Assembly (NCBI GenBank): GCA_014529385.2
Contig: CM043944.1
Coordinates: forward strand, 168,091,740 to 168,155,739
Reading direction: 5' to 3'
Length of the DNA stretch: 64,000 nucleotides
Source: Adiantum capillus-veneris
Lineage: Eukaryota > Streptophyta > Polypodiopsida > Polypodiales > Pteridaceae
The number at the start of each line of letters is the position of its first letter. Within the stretch, counting starts at the first letter, position 1. Positions 11,561-22,539 of the stretch are shown here, one piece after another. Under the pieces are notes generated by a model, which saw only the letters and a list, made by a program, of their open reading frames with translations, was not told where the DNA came from and did no database searches. The translations under genes were made by a program, and so were the position numbers.

Positions 11561-11763
11561 AACTTTCCAGATTTATGTGACTCTTCGAGCTTGTGGTGGT
11601 GTTTGTTGTTTATGCAACCAAACCCATTGTTTCATGTGAGGTGGTGCTTTCAATGGTTCTTGTGATGGTGGTTGTTTGGGTTGCCAAATCCATCGAGTTG
11701 TTTGAGGTTGTTTGAACTTGGAATGGCAGTGGGTGATTACAATTCCTGGTTGTTCAAGTTGGA

Positions 11764-12115
11764 TTACAATGTTGACTTTGATAAGATGTAGTTGACTTTG
11801 ATAAGTTGGATTACAGTGTTGACTTTGATAAAGAGGATGTTGTCTGGAGCTCCTGTATTTTGTGTTTGTGTACCCAAATTGTGGTAGAGGCTGATTGAAG
11901 CATGTTCTTGGGAAACCAAATTTGTCATGGTCTTTTGTATACTAGAGGTGGTTGGGGTTGCTTGAAGCGTTTTGACTTGGAATACTAGCCATTCATAGTC
12001 CGTTGTCACCAAGGGAACTTCATGTGTTTGACCATTGGCAATAAATTGTAGGGAATCCATAGACCATATTGGTGTAGCCTTGTAGGTGCACATCCAAGGT
12101 ACGCCAAGAACAATT
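11764..12115 (-). pseudogene. Retropepsin-like fragment (gypsy)
   Basis: The minus-strand frame begins DDAIVLGVPWMCTYKA. This resembles the C-terminal flap-and-core end of a retropepsin (I-L-G-x-P-W). It continues MDSLQFIANGQTHEVPL and then into low-complexity Thr/Asn/His sequence. It is partly similar to TYKVAMDWQEDALEFI at 57.73 kb. It lies downstream of an integrase fragment, the reverse of normal gag-pro-pol order, so the two were joined by rearrangement or nesting. Confidence 0.5.
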
Positions 12116-12121
12116 GCGTCA

Positions 12122-12720
12122 TCAATTTCTTTGTTTTTGTGTTGTTGCTTCTACCCATCTCATAAGATAATTAGTTGCTATAATGATGTATTGGACATGC
12201 CTTTGGTATGTTGATGGAGTTATAGGTCCTACAAAATCTATTCCCCACTTGGCAAAAACTCTTGCTCCCATCATTGGTTTCAATGGCATCTCATCCCTCT
12301 TAATTGGTATTTTGGTTCGTTGGCATTCATCCCATTGTTTGACATAGGCTTCCACATCTACGTGTAGCATAAGCCACCAAAGCCTACCACCACTGGCATT
12401 GTTTTGGCTATAGTTTTAGTAGAGAAATGACCTCCTCTCGTCCAAAGTGTGCTTATGTAAGGATAGGTATACCTTCTGTGGGCGTATCCGTCTCTCCCTC
12501 GTCTGTAGAGACGAGTTGAGACGATTGCAAACTTTGGAGCTTCTGTCGTAATTTGCTGACTCCAAGCAATGTTGAGTTTCTAGGTACTTAACTATACATT
12601 TGCCCCACTTAGGTGCTACGATGTCTCGAAACATGGGTACTGACTTTGGTATCTTCGTCGCACGACAGGTTTCACACATATACTCGTGAACGGTTTTATA
12701 TATATGGGGTCAGTATAATC
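12122..12720 (-). pseudogene. Gypsy integrase fragment (zinc finger and core start)
   Basis: The minus strand shows an HHCC-like linker (WDECQRTKIPIKRDEMPL) followed by WGIDFVGPITPSTYQ and YIIIATNYLMRWVEA. This is the start of the rve core with the first catalytic Asp in IDF. The frame ends at 12122, so the second Asp and Glu are missing. Upstream (12416-12679) the frame is shifted. It belongs to element F with the RT at 13486-13935. Confidence 0.72.
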
Positions 12721-12796
12721 CTAGTCTCATCAAGAGTTGATTCAGTTTCATTGTGACATTTTATGCCTTGGACATGGGCTTGCTTTATATAGGTTT

Positions 12797-13480
12797 TTAT
12801 TCTCCTAGTTCAGTGCATGAGTGCAAGATTTGGTCGGTTCCATGTTTATAGAGACGTCCTACTAATAGAAAGAGAGATCTGCTTGTCTCAATCTCTTGAG
12901 GATAGTCCTCCTTAAGTTTGTTGCCCTGAGCTAAAACAAGAATTAGGCGCTTGCTCCATTTTGGCACCATTTTGATGTTCAATAGATATGAGTCAGGTAG
13001 GTCATTATCTATGCCTTCAGGTGCTTCTCCATGAAAATCCTTGGTAGATGGCCAGCTCCCTGATGGGTGACGCCCTTCTTGACTACAACAATGAAGCCAA
13101 ACTCTAGTAGTATAATAGACCATCGAGCAATATGTCCCATATTGCAAGGTTTATTCACTAAATATAGTAGAGCCTAGTGATCTATGAAAAATGCGAAATG
13201 ATTAGCTAGTAAGTAATGCCAAAATTTCTTCACTACATAAATAATTCCCAATCCTTCTCTCTGTGGTGGTATAGTTTTCCTCTACGCTGTTCAGTTGTCA
13301 ATTGGCATAGCACATGGGAAAGTCCATGATACCCTTGCATGGTTGAGCCAATATACATCCAATAACATAAGTTGATGCATCAATATGTACATGAAAAATC
13401 TTGGGCTTTCAAGATTGGAGTGGAAATGAGGTAATTCTTTAACTTCCGAAAAGTTGCTTCACAATCCTTAGCCCAATCGA
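12797..13480 (-). pseudogene. Degenerate RNase H region of element F
   Basis: It lies between RT and integrase on the minus strand. Fragments such as CSMVYYTTRVWLHCCSQEG and the upstream 13150-13480 sequence sit where gypsy RNase H is expected, but stops and frameshifts prevent a confident domain reading. The call is mainly by position. Confidence 0.45.
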
Positions 13481-13485
13481 AATTA

Positions 13486-13960
13486 CTAATCAACCGGAGG
13501 AATATTGCAATAATTGTGTATGTGTGGATGAATCATCGATAATATCCATAGTGGCTCATGAAGGCTTGTACCTCTTGTCATGGTTGGCTTAGGCACATTT
13601 ACTATTGCTTGTATCTTTTTGAGATCAATAGATACGTCGTTTTTGGACACAATGTGTCCAAGGATTTTGCCTTGTTGCACCATGAAAACACATTTCTTTG
13701 GGTTTAGGAAAATCCTATAGCTCTTGCACTTGTGAAATACTTTTCTCAAGTGTTCAATGTGGTCCTCTCGCAACAGTGAGTAAAGACATACATCATCCAT
13801 GTAGATTACCAAAAATATTTGTATATACTCTTGAAAAGCATGGCTCATCAACAATTGAAAGGTGGTTGGCGTATTTTTCAGGCCAAAAGGCATGACTTGA
13901 TGGGCATATATACCCTTTTCTGTGGCAGAAACCATCTTATGTTGGTCTCAAGGTTTAATA
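13486..13960 (-). pseudogene. Ty3/gypsy reverse transcriptase, element F
   Basis: The minus-strand frame shows YAHQVMPFGLKNTPTTFQLL, then IQIFLVIYMDDVCLYS (the YMDD/YxDD catalytic box) and CVFMVQQGKILGHIVSKNDV, the canonical order of a Ty3/gypsy RT palm and thumb. The first half of the RT (13960-14200) is in other frames. No LTR could be assigned to F. Confidence 0.85.
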
Positions 13961-14199
13961 GCCAATTGGTTATAATGTGAAAATCCATTAAGAAAGCTAT
14001 AAGCTTCTTTGCCTGTCACTCTCTCTAATACATGATTTGTAATAGGTGGGAATAATTATCCGTGATTGTGGTAGCATCAATCTATTTGAGGTTTACACAC
14101 GCTTTGAGTTTTCCATTCTTCTTGGGCACTACAATATAGGTGACATCTAGTCCGTGTGCTCGATTTCATAGATGAACTCTACTACTTTTAGCTTGTCTA

Positions 14200-14450
14200 T
14201 CTTCTCCTTGATTTTGTGTGTAAATGTTTTGTTATAAGTTTAAGGACGTTGTGTGCTTGGGTTAGTATCGTTCTTAAGAGGGATAGCGGGTTGACAAATG
14301 TCGGGGTCTACTCCCTTAAAATCTTTGTAAGACCAGGCAAACACGTCCCAATACTCTTTGAGCATTGCAATCCGGATCTTTTCTTCCTCCGGGTTAGGTA
14401 AGTTGCAATGTATGTAGGTCTAAGTTCTTCCCCCGGTTCTGCTAGGTCAA
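14200..14450 (-). pseudogene. Gypsy protease-RT linker, element F
   Basis: A minus-strand frame reads EEEKIRIAMLKEYWDVFAWS and YKDFKGVDPDICQPAIPL. This is the conserved stretch just before the RT domain in plant gypsy polyproteins. It is continuous with the RT remnant on its left and defines the start of the pol remnant F. Confidence 0.65.
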
Positions 14451-15368
14451 TTGCAGTGTATGAAGCTTTGAGTTCTTTCCCCAGTTCTGCTAGGTCTACT
14501 CTCTTGGCTAGAGATGACTAAACTCCAACAATCTCGGCTAAAAATAGCAGGTTTCATGCGCAACCGTAAACAATTTATCTAAAGTGCTTGCCAAGTGGAT
14601 AAATGAGTTTTAGCTTGTAATTTGAGCCATGGGGATTTTTCCACAAATTTAGGGATTTTTCCTAGCTCGTTTGGGCTTTTTATGGGCAAAAAGTGCATTT
14701 TTGGGTAAAAATTGGTCAAAGATGATCATAAAATGCTAAAAACTAGCCCAAAAATGCCAAATAATGGCTCAAAATGCCACATCACTCACGGTGGTGTGAT
14801 TATTAAGAAGCGAGGAGCTGGTTTGAAGAAGAATATCAACTCATTAAGCCTATGTGTGAAGGGATACAGAGGCTGCTTTTGGTGTGCTAGTGTAGTCCCG
14901 CACTGTTTCTACCCTGTATTCGAGTGTGTGGGTGATTCAATTAGGGTTTCCTCTCTTCAAAAAGGTGTGTGGGCTTGTCTATGGAAGTGTTGAAGCTTCC
15001 ATGAAATGGTCTCGACGAAGAATCGAAGGAGGTAGAAAGTGTTTTTGAAAGGGCAAGAGGCATTGTACCTGTGCAATTGGGAGTTAGGCTACACCAAATC
15101 ATCACACACATAAGAGTTTTGAGTTGATCTTGCTTCCTTTTTAAAGTGCAGCTTTCATGGTTGGAGTTTGGTTCATTTAAGTGTGTCTTTTGCTTTGAAT
15201 CTTCCGCAATTCGCTTGATTTTGTTAGGAACCCTCACAGTCAGAGGCCCAACGCTTTCCTAGCCGCACTGCGCACTTCTTCACACAAATTTGGTGAATCA
15301 GACGCGAAGTAAGCTAGGGTTAGGGCTCAAAAGCTTCATTGAAGGTTTCAACACAAAGCTTTAAAGCT
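14451..15368. other. Non-coding stretch between elements F and E
   Basis: No gene recognised. It may contain the LTR or leader of element E, because E's Gag starts at 15369, but I could not define LTR ends or a PBS. Confidence 0.4.
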
Positions 15369-16423
15369 ATGGAGCAGTAAGAGCAACAGGGGTGCCGTTT
15401 GATCCAGTCACAATGCAAATGTTTCAAGCCTTTGCTTTGTTTATGCAGCACCAACAAGCTGTTAAAAGAAGGAAACTATTTTCAACCAAAGCCCTTCAAT
15501 TAGTGGTGAAGAAGATGAACCAATTTGATGGTAAAGATGTAACAAAGTATCTTTGTAGGTATGTGAAGGAGATGGAGCTACATCGAGTGCTTGAAGCAAA
15601 GCTGGTACACAATTTTAAGCTGATTGTGGTTCCTGAGATCAGAGAGCATGTAAGGGGAATTAAAAATGAACATGGGGGAACTTGGGAAGCATTCAAATTA
15701 GCCTTGAAGGAAAGGTATTTCATGGAGTACTCTGAAAGGGTGACAAAGAGAACATTTTTAGAGTGGGTAGTTCTGCCAAAAGAGGGACTTCTACCTACCG
15801 AACTTCTAAGGGAATTTGAACGGCGCTATGATCAAGTGTCAAGACTAAAAAGGCTATCCTAAATTTAGAAAAGACGGAGCTCTTTTTGCAAGCTGTCGAG
15901 ATTCAAGAGAAGTTGGAGTTACTACTTGAGAAGGATGCTGAACAAGGCTTAAAGACTGATTGGAATGAGGTTGAAGATGCAGTTTTACTTCTAGCTAACG
16001 ACGACAAAGAGACAAGATGATAATCAACCCAACTCAAGCCCCAAGCGTTCCTGAGAGTCCCATAAAGGCTATTATTGTGGGTTCCAAAGAGTGACAAATT
16101 TATATTAGATGATATTGTTAAAGGAATGTAAGAGCTACAGTTAAAGCTTACAAGGTTAGAAGAAAAGGAGCAACCGTCGGGTCAATCTATAGGCAAAGCC
16201 CTCCAAACAAAGAAGGCTTTGTAGATAGATGCATATGGTGTGATAGTACTGACCATGCAAAGAGGGATTGTGAAAGCTTTAAAGATGCTTTAATGAAGGA
16301 GCTTGTTTTCTTTAAAGATGGCAAGATTCACTTAAGTGAAAGTGGTAAGCCCTTGGGGACAAACTTTGGCAAAGGAGGGATGAAAAAGCTAGTTGAGGAC
16401 ATGGCTACTAGCCATAGCCATGC
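15369..16423 (+). pseudogene. Gypsy-type Gag with CCHC knuckle (element E)
   Basis: A Gag frame probably begins at ATG 15369 (MEQ, then a TAA and a frame slip). It is open from 15392 to 15862, with the helical Gag core MNQFDGKDVTKYLCRYVKEM and GGTWEAFKLALKERYF. After 15862 it is shifted, then shows a textbook zinc knuckle CIWCDSTDHAKRDC near 16228-16270. It stops where the A'/D LTR complex begins (about 16424-16441). No protease or polymerase from E was found to the right of the nest. Confidence 0.75.
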
Positions 16424-16440
16424 TGTAATTGAACGGGGCA

Positions 16441-16515
16441 TGTAACAGGTTTGGACACTCCCAAGCGTGAAATCAATAGCAACACACGAACAAAAACTTC
16501 AAAATCACTGAACTT

Positions 16516-16609
<94 letters not shown>

Positions 16610-17052
16610 ACGGCCCAGCGGAGTTCCGTGCCTAGAGGTATAAGTCCCAAAGTTTGGCGCCCCTTTCGGTAGTTTTTTATTATTAATCATTGCAAAGTAC
16701 AACTCCCAAGGGACCTCTGCTCTTAGACTCTGCGTCCAGATGCTCTGCAGAGTGAGGCCCAAGGGCTCTTATAAACTTACAAGGGATGCCCCAAATACAG
16801 AGCCCCAAAAGCAATAAACTCAAAAGCAAATTGTCCCAAAAACATCTAGTCTCAAAATCTACCATAAAAAGCAGTCATCACAAATTACGAAATTCCGTAT
16901 AGCCTGCCACGTCATCAACTGTCAACGCATAACGCAAAAATCCATATTGTTTGCCACGATAGATTGTCAACGCAAATCTAGGCCTGTTCGTACAGCCTGC
17001 TTCCGCGTTAGCTTTCCTCTATCCCGTATTGCCACGTCATCGTTTTGTGATA
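16441..17052 (-). mobile_element. Solo LTR (element D) with TSD GGGCA
   Basis: It starts TGTAACAGGTTTGGACACTC and ends CGTTTTGTGATA (decayed TGACA). It is flanked on both sides by GGGCA (16436-16440 and 17053-17057), so it is a complete solo LTR made by LTR-LTR recombination. It is related to the element B LTR and carries the same (minus-oriented) TACCGAAAGGGGCGCCA block plus an (AG)n array at 16518-16606. Confidence 0.85.
16518..16606. repeat. (AG)n microsatellite inside LTR D
   Basis: A perfect AG array of about 88 bp located between the LTR edge and the GGCGCC block. Confidence 0.95.
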
Positions 17053-17759
17053 GGGCACCATGTGCCAATGAAAAAGAATAGACAGAATAACTTTAAGCAC
17101 TTCAAATAACAACTGAACCGAAAGAGATGCAGACACACGAGACGGGGTTGGCGGAGTTCCACCTCGAGAGATCATTGGCCCCAAACCCTGGCACCCCTTT
17201 TGTTATTTCTTTATATTGCTTGAACTCAGTACAACAGCTTGAGGCTCTTGCTCTGCTTCCGCTCTTGCGAGAATGCCTGAGAAGAGGCCCTCAGGTGATA
17301 TTTAAAGCCCCTTGGCCTCTCAAAAGCAATTACATGAAAAGCTACAACCCCCAAAAGCATCTGGCCCAAAGGTTGGCGTTGAAATCAGCTAGCGAAAATT
17401 GCGGAAATCCGTACGGGTGCCACGTCAGCAGCCATCGCAGAACACGGAATTCCGTACAGCATGTCAGCGCAATTTATGGAGCATCCGTACAACTGCCGCC
17501 ACATCATCAGTTTGGTATGCAGAGATTGAGTGTGTGTGTGTGTCTGTGGTTGTGCTTTATTTTAATGCCCCTAGGCACTTGGGCCCCATCGGACAGGGTC
17601 CCGTAAGTTGGTGAGAACTCTTCTTTAAAAATAGGCCACTTGGCAAGGCTTGCAAGTTGGTAAAACTTCTTCTGCTGCTTCTAGGGTTTAGGCCCCTCTA
17701 TCGGGATCTGTAAGTTGGTTCCGTTCTTTAGTGGCTTGACACGTAAGCAGTTTATGACA
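17053..17759 (-). repeat. 3' LTR of inverted element A copy (A')
   Basis: This is the reverse complement of the element A LTR: it has CACCATGTGCCAAT...AACAACTGAAC at one end and TTGACACGTAAGCAGTTTATGACA at the other. The first few bases (about 16424-16440) lie beyond solo LTR D, which inserted into it. The GGCGCC block is mutated to GGTGCC here, and the CCCTAA-rich part is reduced. Confidence 0.83.
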
Positions 17760-18208
17760 TCCCCCCTTCTTGAAAGAAAGTAATCGTCCACGATTACAAC
17801 ATATCTGCAAAACAACTCAAGTTAGCTCAAAAATTTCCGAGGGACATTCGGAGGGACAATCAATTTTCTCGGTCCAAACTGGAGCTCTTGATATCTTGGG
17901 TCGTTGACTTCCTAGAATTCCAGATCGGAGCTCTTGATATTCTAGCATAGCAAATCATCCATCACACCTAGACCGTGCTTATCTCTAACGGGTGTCTCGA
18001 TGCACTAAAATCACATACCCAGACAATCTCATCCAATTAGGAATATATTTAGTGCTTGGTACATCACAATGCAACACAAATTCTCATATGCATGTTAAAA
18101 AACACAACGAACAGTGCCGCTAAGCACTCCCTCGAGATAGACGGTTTGCAGTGAAGCTACTCAACAACTACCTCGTCACTCCCCGGCAAATAACCTAAAA
18201 GGTCGGGC
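17760..18208 (-). mobile_element. Element A' internal 3' part
   Basis: A polypurine tract (minus strand CTTTCAAGAAGGGGGGA) next to the LTR is followed by sequence matching the reverse complement of element A 6000-6705, including the CGGAGGGACA and AGACACCCGT phrases. It breaks at 18208, where chromovirus B inserted (TSD CGGGC), and continues at 24615. Confidence 0.82.
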
Positions 18209-18523
18209 TGTAACAGACTTGGACACTCCAAGTCAAGAATCAACCACGACAGCACCAAATGACCACTTCAAAACAATTCACAGATCACAATAGATTTGCA
18301 CTGGCCCGCCGTGCCTAGAAATATTGGCCCCAAAGACTGGCGCCCCTTTCGGTATTTCTTTTTGTATCAATCAATCATCAAAGTACAAGAGAGCGGTTAG
18401 GGTTTCACTCTCAGACTCTACGTCCAGATGCTCTGAGAAGTGAGGCCCTCACCACTAATTTAAAGGTTACAAGGGATGCCCAAAAGCAGAGCACCAAAAG
18501 CTTTTAAAATAAAAAGCATCAAT

Positions 18524-18556
<33 letters not shown>

Positions 18557-18726
18557 TAGAGAGTCTTTTAATTCGTGTCGCTCATCATTGTCCATTTTTT
18601 TTTTTTTTAGCCTCTGCGATATCCGGAAATTAGGGTTTTTGGCAAAAATTAGGCTTTGCAGGAATTTTAGGGGTTTTTGGCAGAAATTAGGGTTTCTGTT
18701 GTCCGCCACGTCATCACTTTGTGACA
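18209..18726 (-). repeat. 3' LTR of element B
   Basis: TGTAACAG...TTTGTGACA. It contains the minus-oriented GGGGCGCCAGTCTTTGGGGC block and a (CT)n run (18524-18548). The polypurine tract (CTTTCAAGAGGGGGG on the minus strand) adjoins at 18727. Confidence 0.95.
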
Positions 18727-19331
18727 TACCCCCCTCTTGAAAGTATTGTAATCGACCGCGATTACGCCTGCAAAACCGACAAAAGCCATAAACTGTCTTA
18801 GCAGACACTGATTGTTAGTACCTACGTACTAGGAACACACATCTAGCACATGTACAAAATCGACAGTCACATCACACGACATCACAGGACACCACAAGAC
18901 ATCACAGGACATCACATGACATTCAACATTCATTCGGATCTTAGACCATGATTTATCGGCAATGTAGCTAGCAATCACATCTAGGTCCAATCGGGACCTT
19001 ATCGATGTCCGATTGACTAACCCCTATTGCAACCATGTCTATTCGAGATCAATCAGACCAAAATGCTGCTGTCATTTCAGCTATCAGTTCCTGCACTCAC
19101 AAGAAGTCAAGAACAAATCAGTATCATTATCAGGAATTCCATTTCATAAAGTCATCCAGCAGAATACTGTCAGCTCTCAGTATCCCTGAAGCTCAAAGAG
19201 ACATCAGTGACTTTAGTATCAAAATCAAGGCATCTGTTGACAAAGGAGTGGAGTGACTCCCCTCTTGTGCATCCCACTGCACCAGATCTTCGGCCAAGCT
19301 AAATTCTGGGTTCCGTTTGGAGTAGACTATG

Positions 19332-19855
19332 CTAAATCAAAACATCGAGGTAAAGTCTCACAATCTGAGGAGTATCTGCTAGGTCCTCCTCCTCCATCCA
19401 CTTCGCATCAAATGCAGGAAAGTTCTTGAACTAAACCAAGAACCGCCTTCGGACTTTACCTTTCTTCGTATCATTATGTGCCAAAATCTGTTCAGGAACA
19501 AGGATCTCCTCGTTTTCTTTCACTTCGGGTTGCTCATCAGGCTCCCCATCATCAGGCACATCACCCTTAACAGGTTTCAAGAGACTCACATGCAATGCAT
19601 TGTGAATCCTCCAAGTATCTGGCAGTTTCAATCGAAAGGAGACATCATTTATCTTGTCAGTGATCTGGAAAGGTCCGTAGTATCGCATACCAAGCTTTGG
19701 AAAAAGCCTCTCCTTTCCCTTTTTCTTTCGTAGGCGTGCCTTCTCAAAAGTAAGAGCACCCAATCATCCTCCTTCAATTTCAAGTCGCGACGATGGCGAT
19801 CCGCTACCTTTTTCTGTCGTTCTTGAGACTTCTGCAAAGTCTCGCGAATATTCAT
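19332..19855 (-). pseudogene. Element B integrase C-terminus and chromodomain
   Basis: The minus-strand frame reads [20 protein letters not shown] and [13 protein letters not shown] (the integrase C-terminal GPY/F-type region). It is followed by a chromodomain with [20 protein letters not shown], then FKNFPAFDAKWMEEEDLADT after an in-frame TAG at 19431-19433 where the frame otherwise continues. The terminal stop is at 19332. A chromodomain here places B among chromoviruses, whose chromodomain targets integration to particular chromatin. Confidence 0.87.
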
Positions 19856-19868
19856 CCGCTTCCAATAT

Positions 19869-20479
19869 CTAATCTTTCGTGCTCAGGAAGGATGGAACCT
19901 TCGCAGCACTTTCAACAATCTCACATGGCGTCTTCCCCGTCGAAGAGTGTATCGTGTTACTGTAGGCAAATTCCACCAAAGATAGGTTCTTTTCCCATTG
20001 AGTCTTCTGATCCGAGATACAAGACTTCAATAAATCTAAAATCACTGAATTGGCAATCTCAAATTGCCCGTCAGTCTGCAAGTGGAACGATGATGAGAAC
20101 TGCAACTGCGTGCCAATGTTCTCCCAAATTGCCTTCCAAAACAAACTCATAAATCTGGGGTCTCTGTCGGAGACAATCGTCTCAGACGTGCCATGTAATC
20201 GGAAATCATCGTGATCATTCTGTGTTCTCGGGAGATCAAAAATGAAATCCATTACAATACTTTCCCAAGGGTGGTTGGGTATGGGTAAAGGCTGTAACAA
20301 TCCCTGTGCCTTATGCCTATCAAACTTGACCTTCTGGCATACCAAGCAACTGCGCACAAACTCTTCCACATCCTTTTTGAGTCTCGGCCCAAAGAATTAT
20401 CTCTCTACCCCCTTCATGGTGGTAGCAATGCCGCGGTGACCCGTAAAAGGTGGACAATGGCATTCAGTTATAACCTTTT
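19869..20479 (-). pseudogene. Element B integrase zinc finger and catalytic core
   Basis: The minus strand shows CLVCQKVKFDRHKAQGLLQP, then HPWESIVMDFIFDLPRTQ (first catalytic Asp), then TIVSDRDPRFMSLFWKAI (second Asp), and HLQTDGQFEIAN with the Glu region. Roughly 25-30 residues usually present between the first and second Asp are missing, so the core has an internal deletion and is probably inactive. Confidence 0.85.
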
Positions 20480-20549
20480 CTCTCAACAGCTGTGTAACGC
20501 ACAACATAGTCCTTTTTCATCAAGTAGCCTTCCCGAAGGGAGTATCCAG

Positions 20550-21200
20550 CTACTGTCTCCCCATCCCGTAGCCGTGTGAAAAAATATCTGCAAAATTTGT
20601 ATCTGTGGCATACTGATCGACCATATCCTCGAAGCTCCTATGATGTATCGCGGAAACAGCCAGAACCAACGGTTTCCGAGACAAAGCATCTGCCACCACA
20701 TTCTTCTGTCCCTGCACATGGACAATCTGGAAGTGGAACTGTGACAAGATGTTCGCCCACCGCATCTGCTTTTCCGAAAGCTGCTTCTGTGACAAGAAGT
20801 AGCGCAAACTCTGATGGTCTGTAAAGACAGTAAAATCCGCTCCGAGTAGGTAATGCCGCCATTGAGTAATAGCATGGATAACCGCCAAAAGATCTTTCTC
20901 ATAGATCTGTGCTGTCATCTCCGGCCTAGAGAACAAACGGCTCTCGTAAGCTATGACATGGCCTTCTTGCATCAAGACCGCACCCAGACTACGACCACAA
21001 GCATCACAATATACTTCAAATGACTTCTGCAAGTCCGGCAAAGTCAAAATAGGTCCCGTAGTCAATTTCTCTTTCAATGTCCCAAAGGCAGTCACCTCTG
21101 TTGGTCCCCACGAAAAAAAAGTACTCCTTTCTGTGTCAAGGTATGCAAAGAGGAAGCAACCTCTGTAAACTTTCGTATGAACCGCCTGTAGTACGAACAC
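20550..21200 (-). pseudogene. Element B RNase H domain
   Basis: Visible motifs are ILTLPDLQKSFEVYCDACGR (first catalytic Asp), IAYESRLFSRPEMTAQIYEK (catalytic Glu region) and FTVFTDHQSLRYFLSQKQLS (Asp). These are typical of the Ty3/gypsy RNase H. The segment is open for over 200 residues, the longest intact part of the B polyprotein. Confidence 0.9.
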
Positions 21201-21990
21201 AGTCCCAAGAAGCTTCTAACTTCATGGACATTCCTCAAATCGGGCCAATCACGGATAGTCTCTATCTTGGCCGGGTCCATTTGCACTCCTGCTCTGCTGA
21301 CACAATGTGTCCCAAAAAGTGTATCTCTGGTAGGAAAAATTCACTTTTCTTTGCATTAATCACTAACGTGTGATCTCGTAATGCCTGAAAGACTTGAAGC
21401 AGATGATCTCTGTGTTCTGCCTCATTCTTGGAGAAAACAATGATGTCGTCAAAGAAAGTGCCAACAAATAGCCTGTACTCTCGAAAAATCCTGTCCATCA
21501 TCCGGTTAAATGTCGCAGGATCATTGGTTAAGCCAAAAGGCATCACCAAAAACTCAAATAACCCAAAAGTCGTCCGAAAAGCTGTCTTGTAGACATCTCC
21601 TGGCGCTATCCTGATCTGATGATATCCACTTTTCAGGTCAATCCTGCTAGAGCACGAGGATCCCTGTAACCTGTCGAGTATATCATCGATCCTAGGAATC
21701 GGAAATCTGTTCTTGATGGTGATTTCTTGAGCGCTCTATAATCGATGCACATTCTCCAAGATCCGTCTTTCTTCAAAACCAACAACATTGGAGAGCAATA
21801 TGGTGAAGTACTAGGCTGGACAAGACCCTTTTCCAAGAGGTCTTTCACTGGGTTCATAATCTTTTCATTCTGTACTCGGCTCACACGATAAGGTGGCCGA
21901 TTCGGTGGTGTGCTTCCAGGTATCAGATCAATGGTTTGATCTTCAGGCCCTCTGAAAAGCAATCGGCATGAGTGTGGAGAAAAAAAATCT
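21200..21990 (-). pseudogene. Element B reverse transcriptase
   Basis: The minus strand has PPYRVSRVQNEKIM, LVLKKDGSWRMCIDYRAL (catalytic Asp region), MPFGLTNDPATFNRMMDRIF and FFDDIIVFSKNEAEHRDHLL (the xxDD box reads FFDD), then FLGHIVSAE. Frameshifts near 21290, 21550 and 21740 separate the blocks. Confidence 0.9.
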
Positions 21991-22059
21991 TGGCGTTCTT
22001 TTGATCGGGTCAAAACATATTCAACCTTTATCCAGCGTTCAGTTCTCTCCCAAAAGAAT

Positions 22060-22440
22060 GAGTAAGAAACTGAAGTTCATCAAGTACAATCTCTAAGCCC
22101 TTCATTTATCAAAGTCGCTTTCTCGGCCCGATAGTCAACCACGGCGTAGTTCTTGTGGTACCAAGGGATCCTGAGTAGAACGTCACTCGCGTGCCCTGAA
22201 CACCCCTGTCATTGCAAACAAAGTTTGCCAATGCTCGATGTAATGGCAATATCCCATCCGGGTGCCAGTCGAACTACCTCTGCCTGTGGCGTCAGTCTGT
22301 CGGGCGTAATTCCAAATCCAGCCGCCAATTCCAAGTGAAAAGAAGTTGGCCTTGGCTCCTTCAAAAGAGCTTCTTGATCCTTCACTTTGCCCCAAAAGCG
22401 GCAAAGTTTGTACTTTCATTCATTAGATTCGATGCAGGTC
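22060..22440 (-). pseudogene. Element B retropepsin-like region
   Basis: The minus strand contains ASNLMNESTNFAAFGAK (substrate-side segment after the usual D-S/T-G, whose Asp I cannot see) and a DVLLRIPWYHKNYAVVDYRA phrase, the typical C-terminal end of retropepsins. The domain is interrupted by stops and frameshifts. Confidence 0.65.
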
Positions 22441-22539
22441 CCACGCCATGTGGTACCAGTTCTGCTTTTCTATCTGCCTTTTCTGCCACATTCCTCAGCC
22501 GCTCTCGAACCCTCAGACCTGTCATCGTCTTTATCATTT

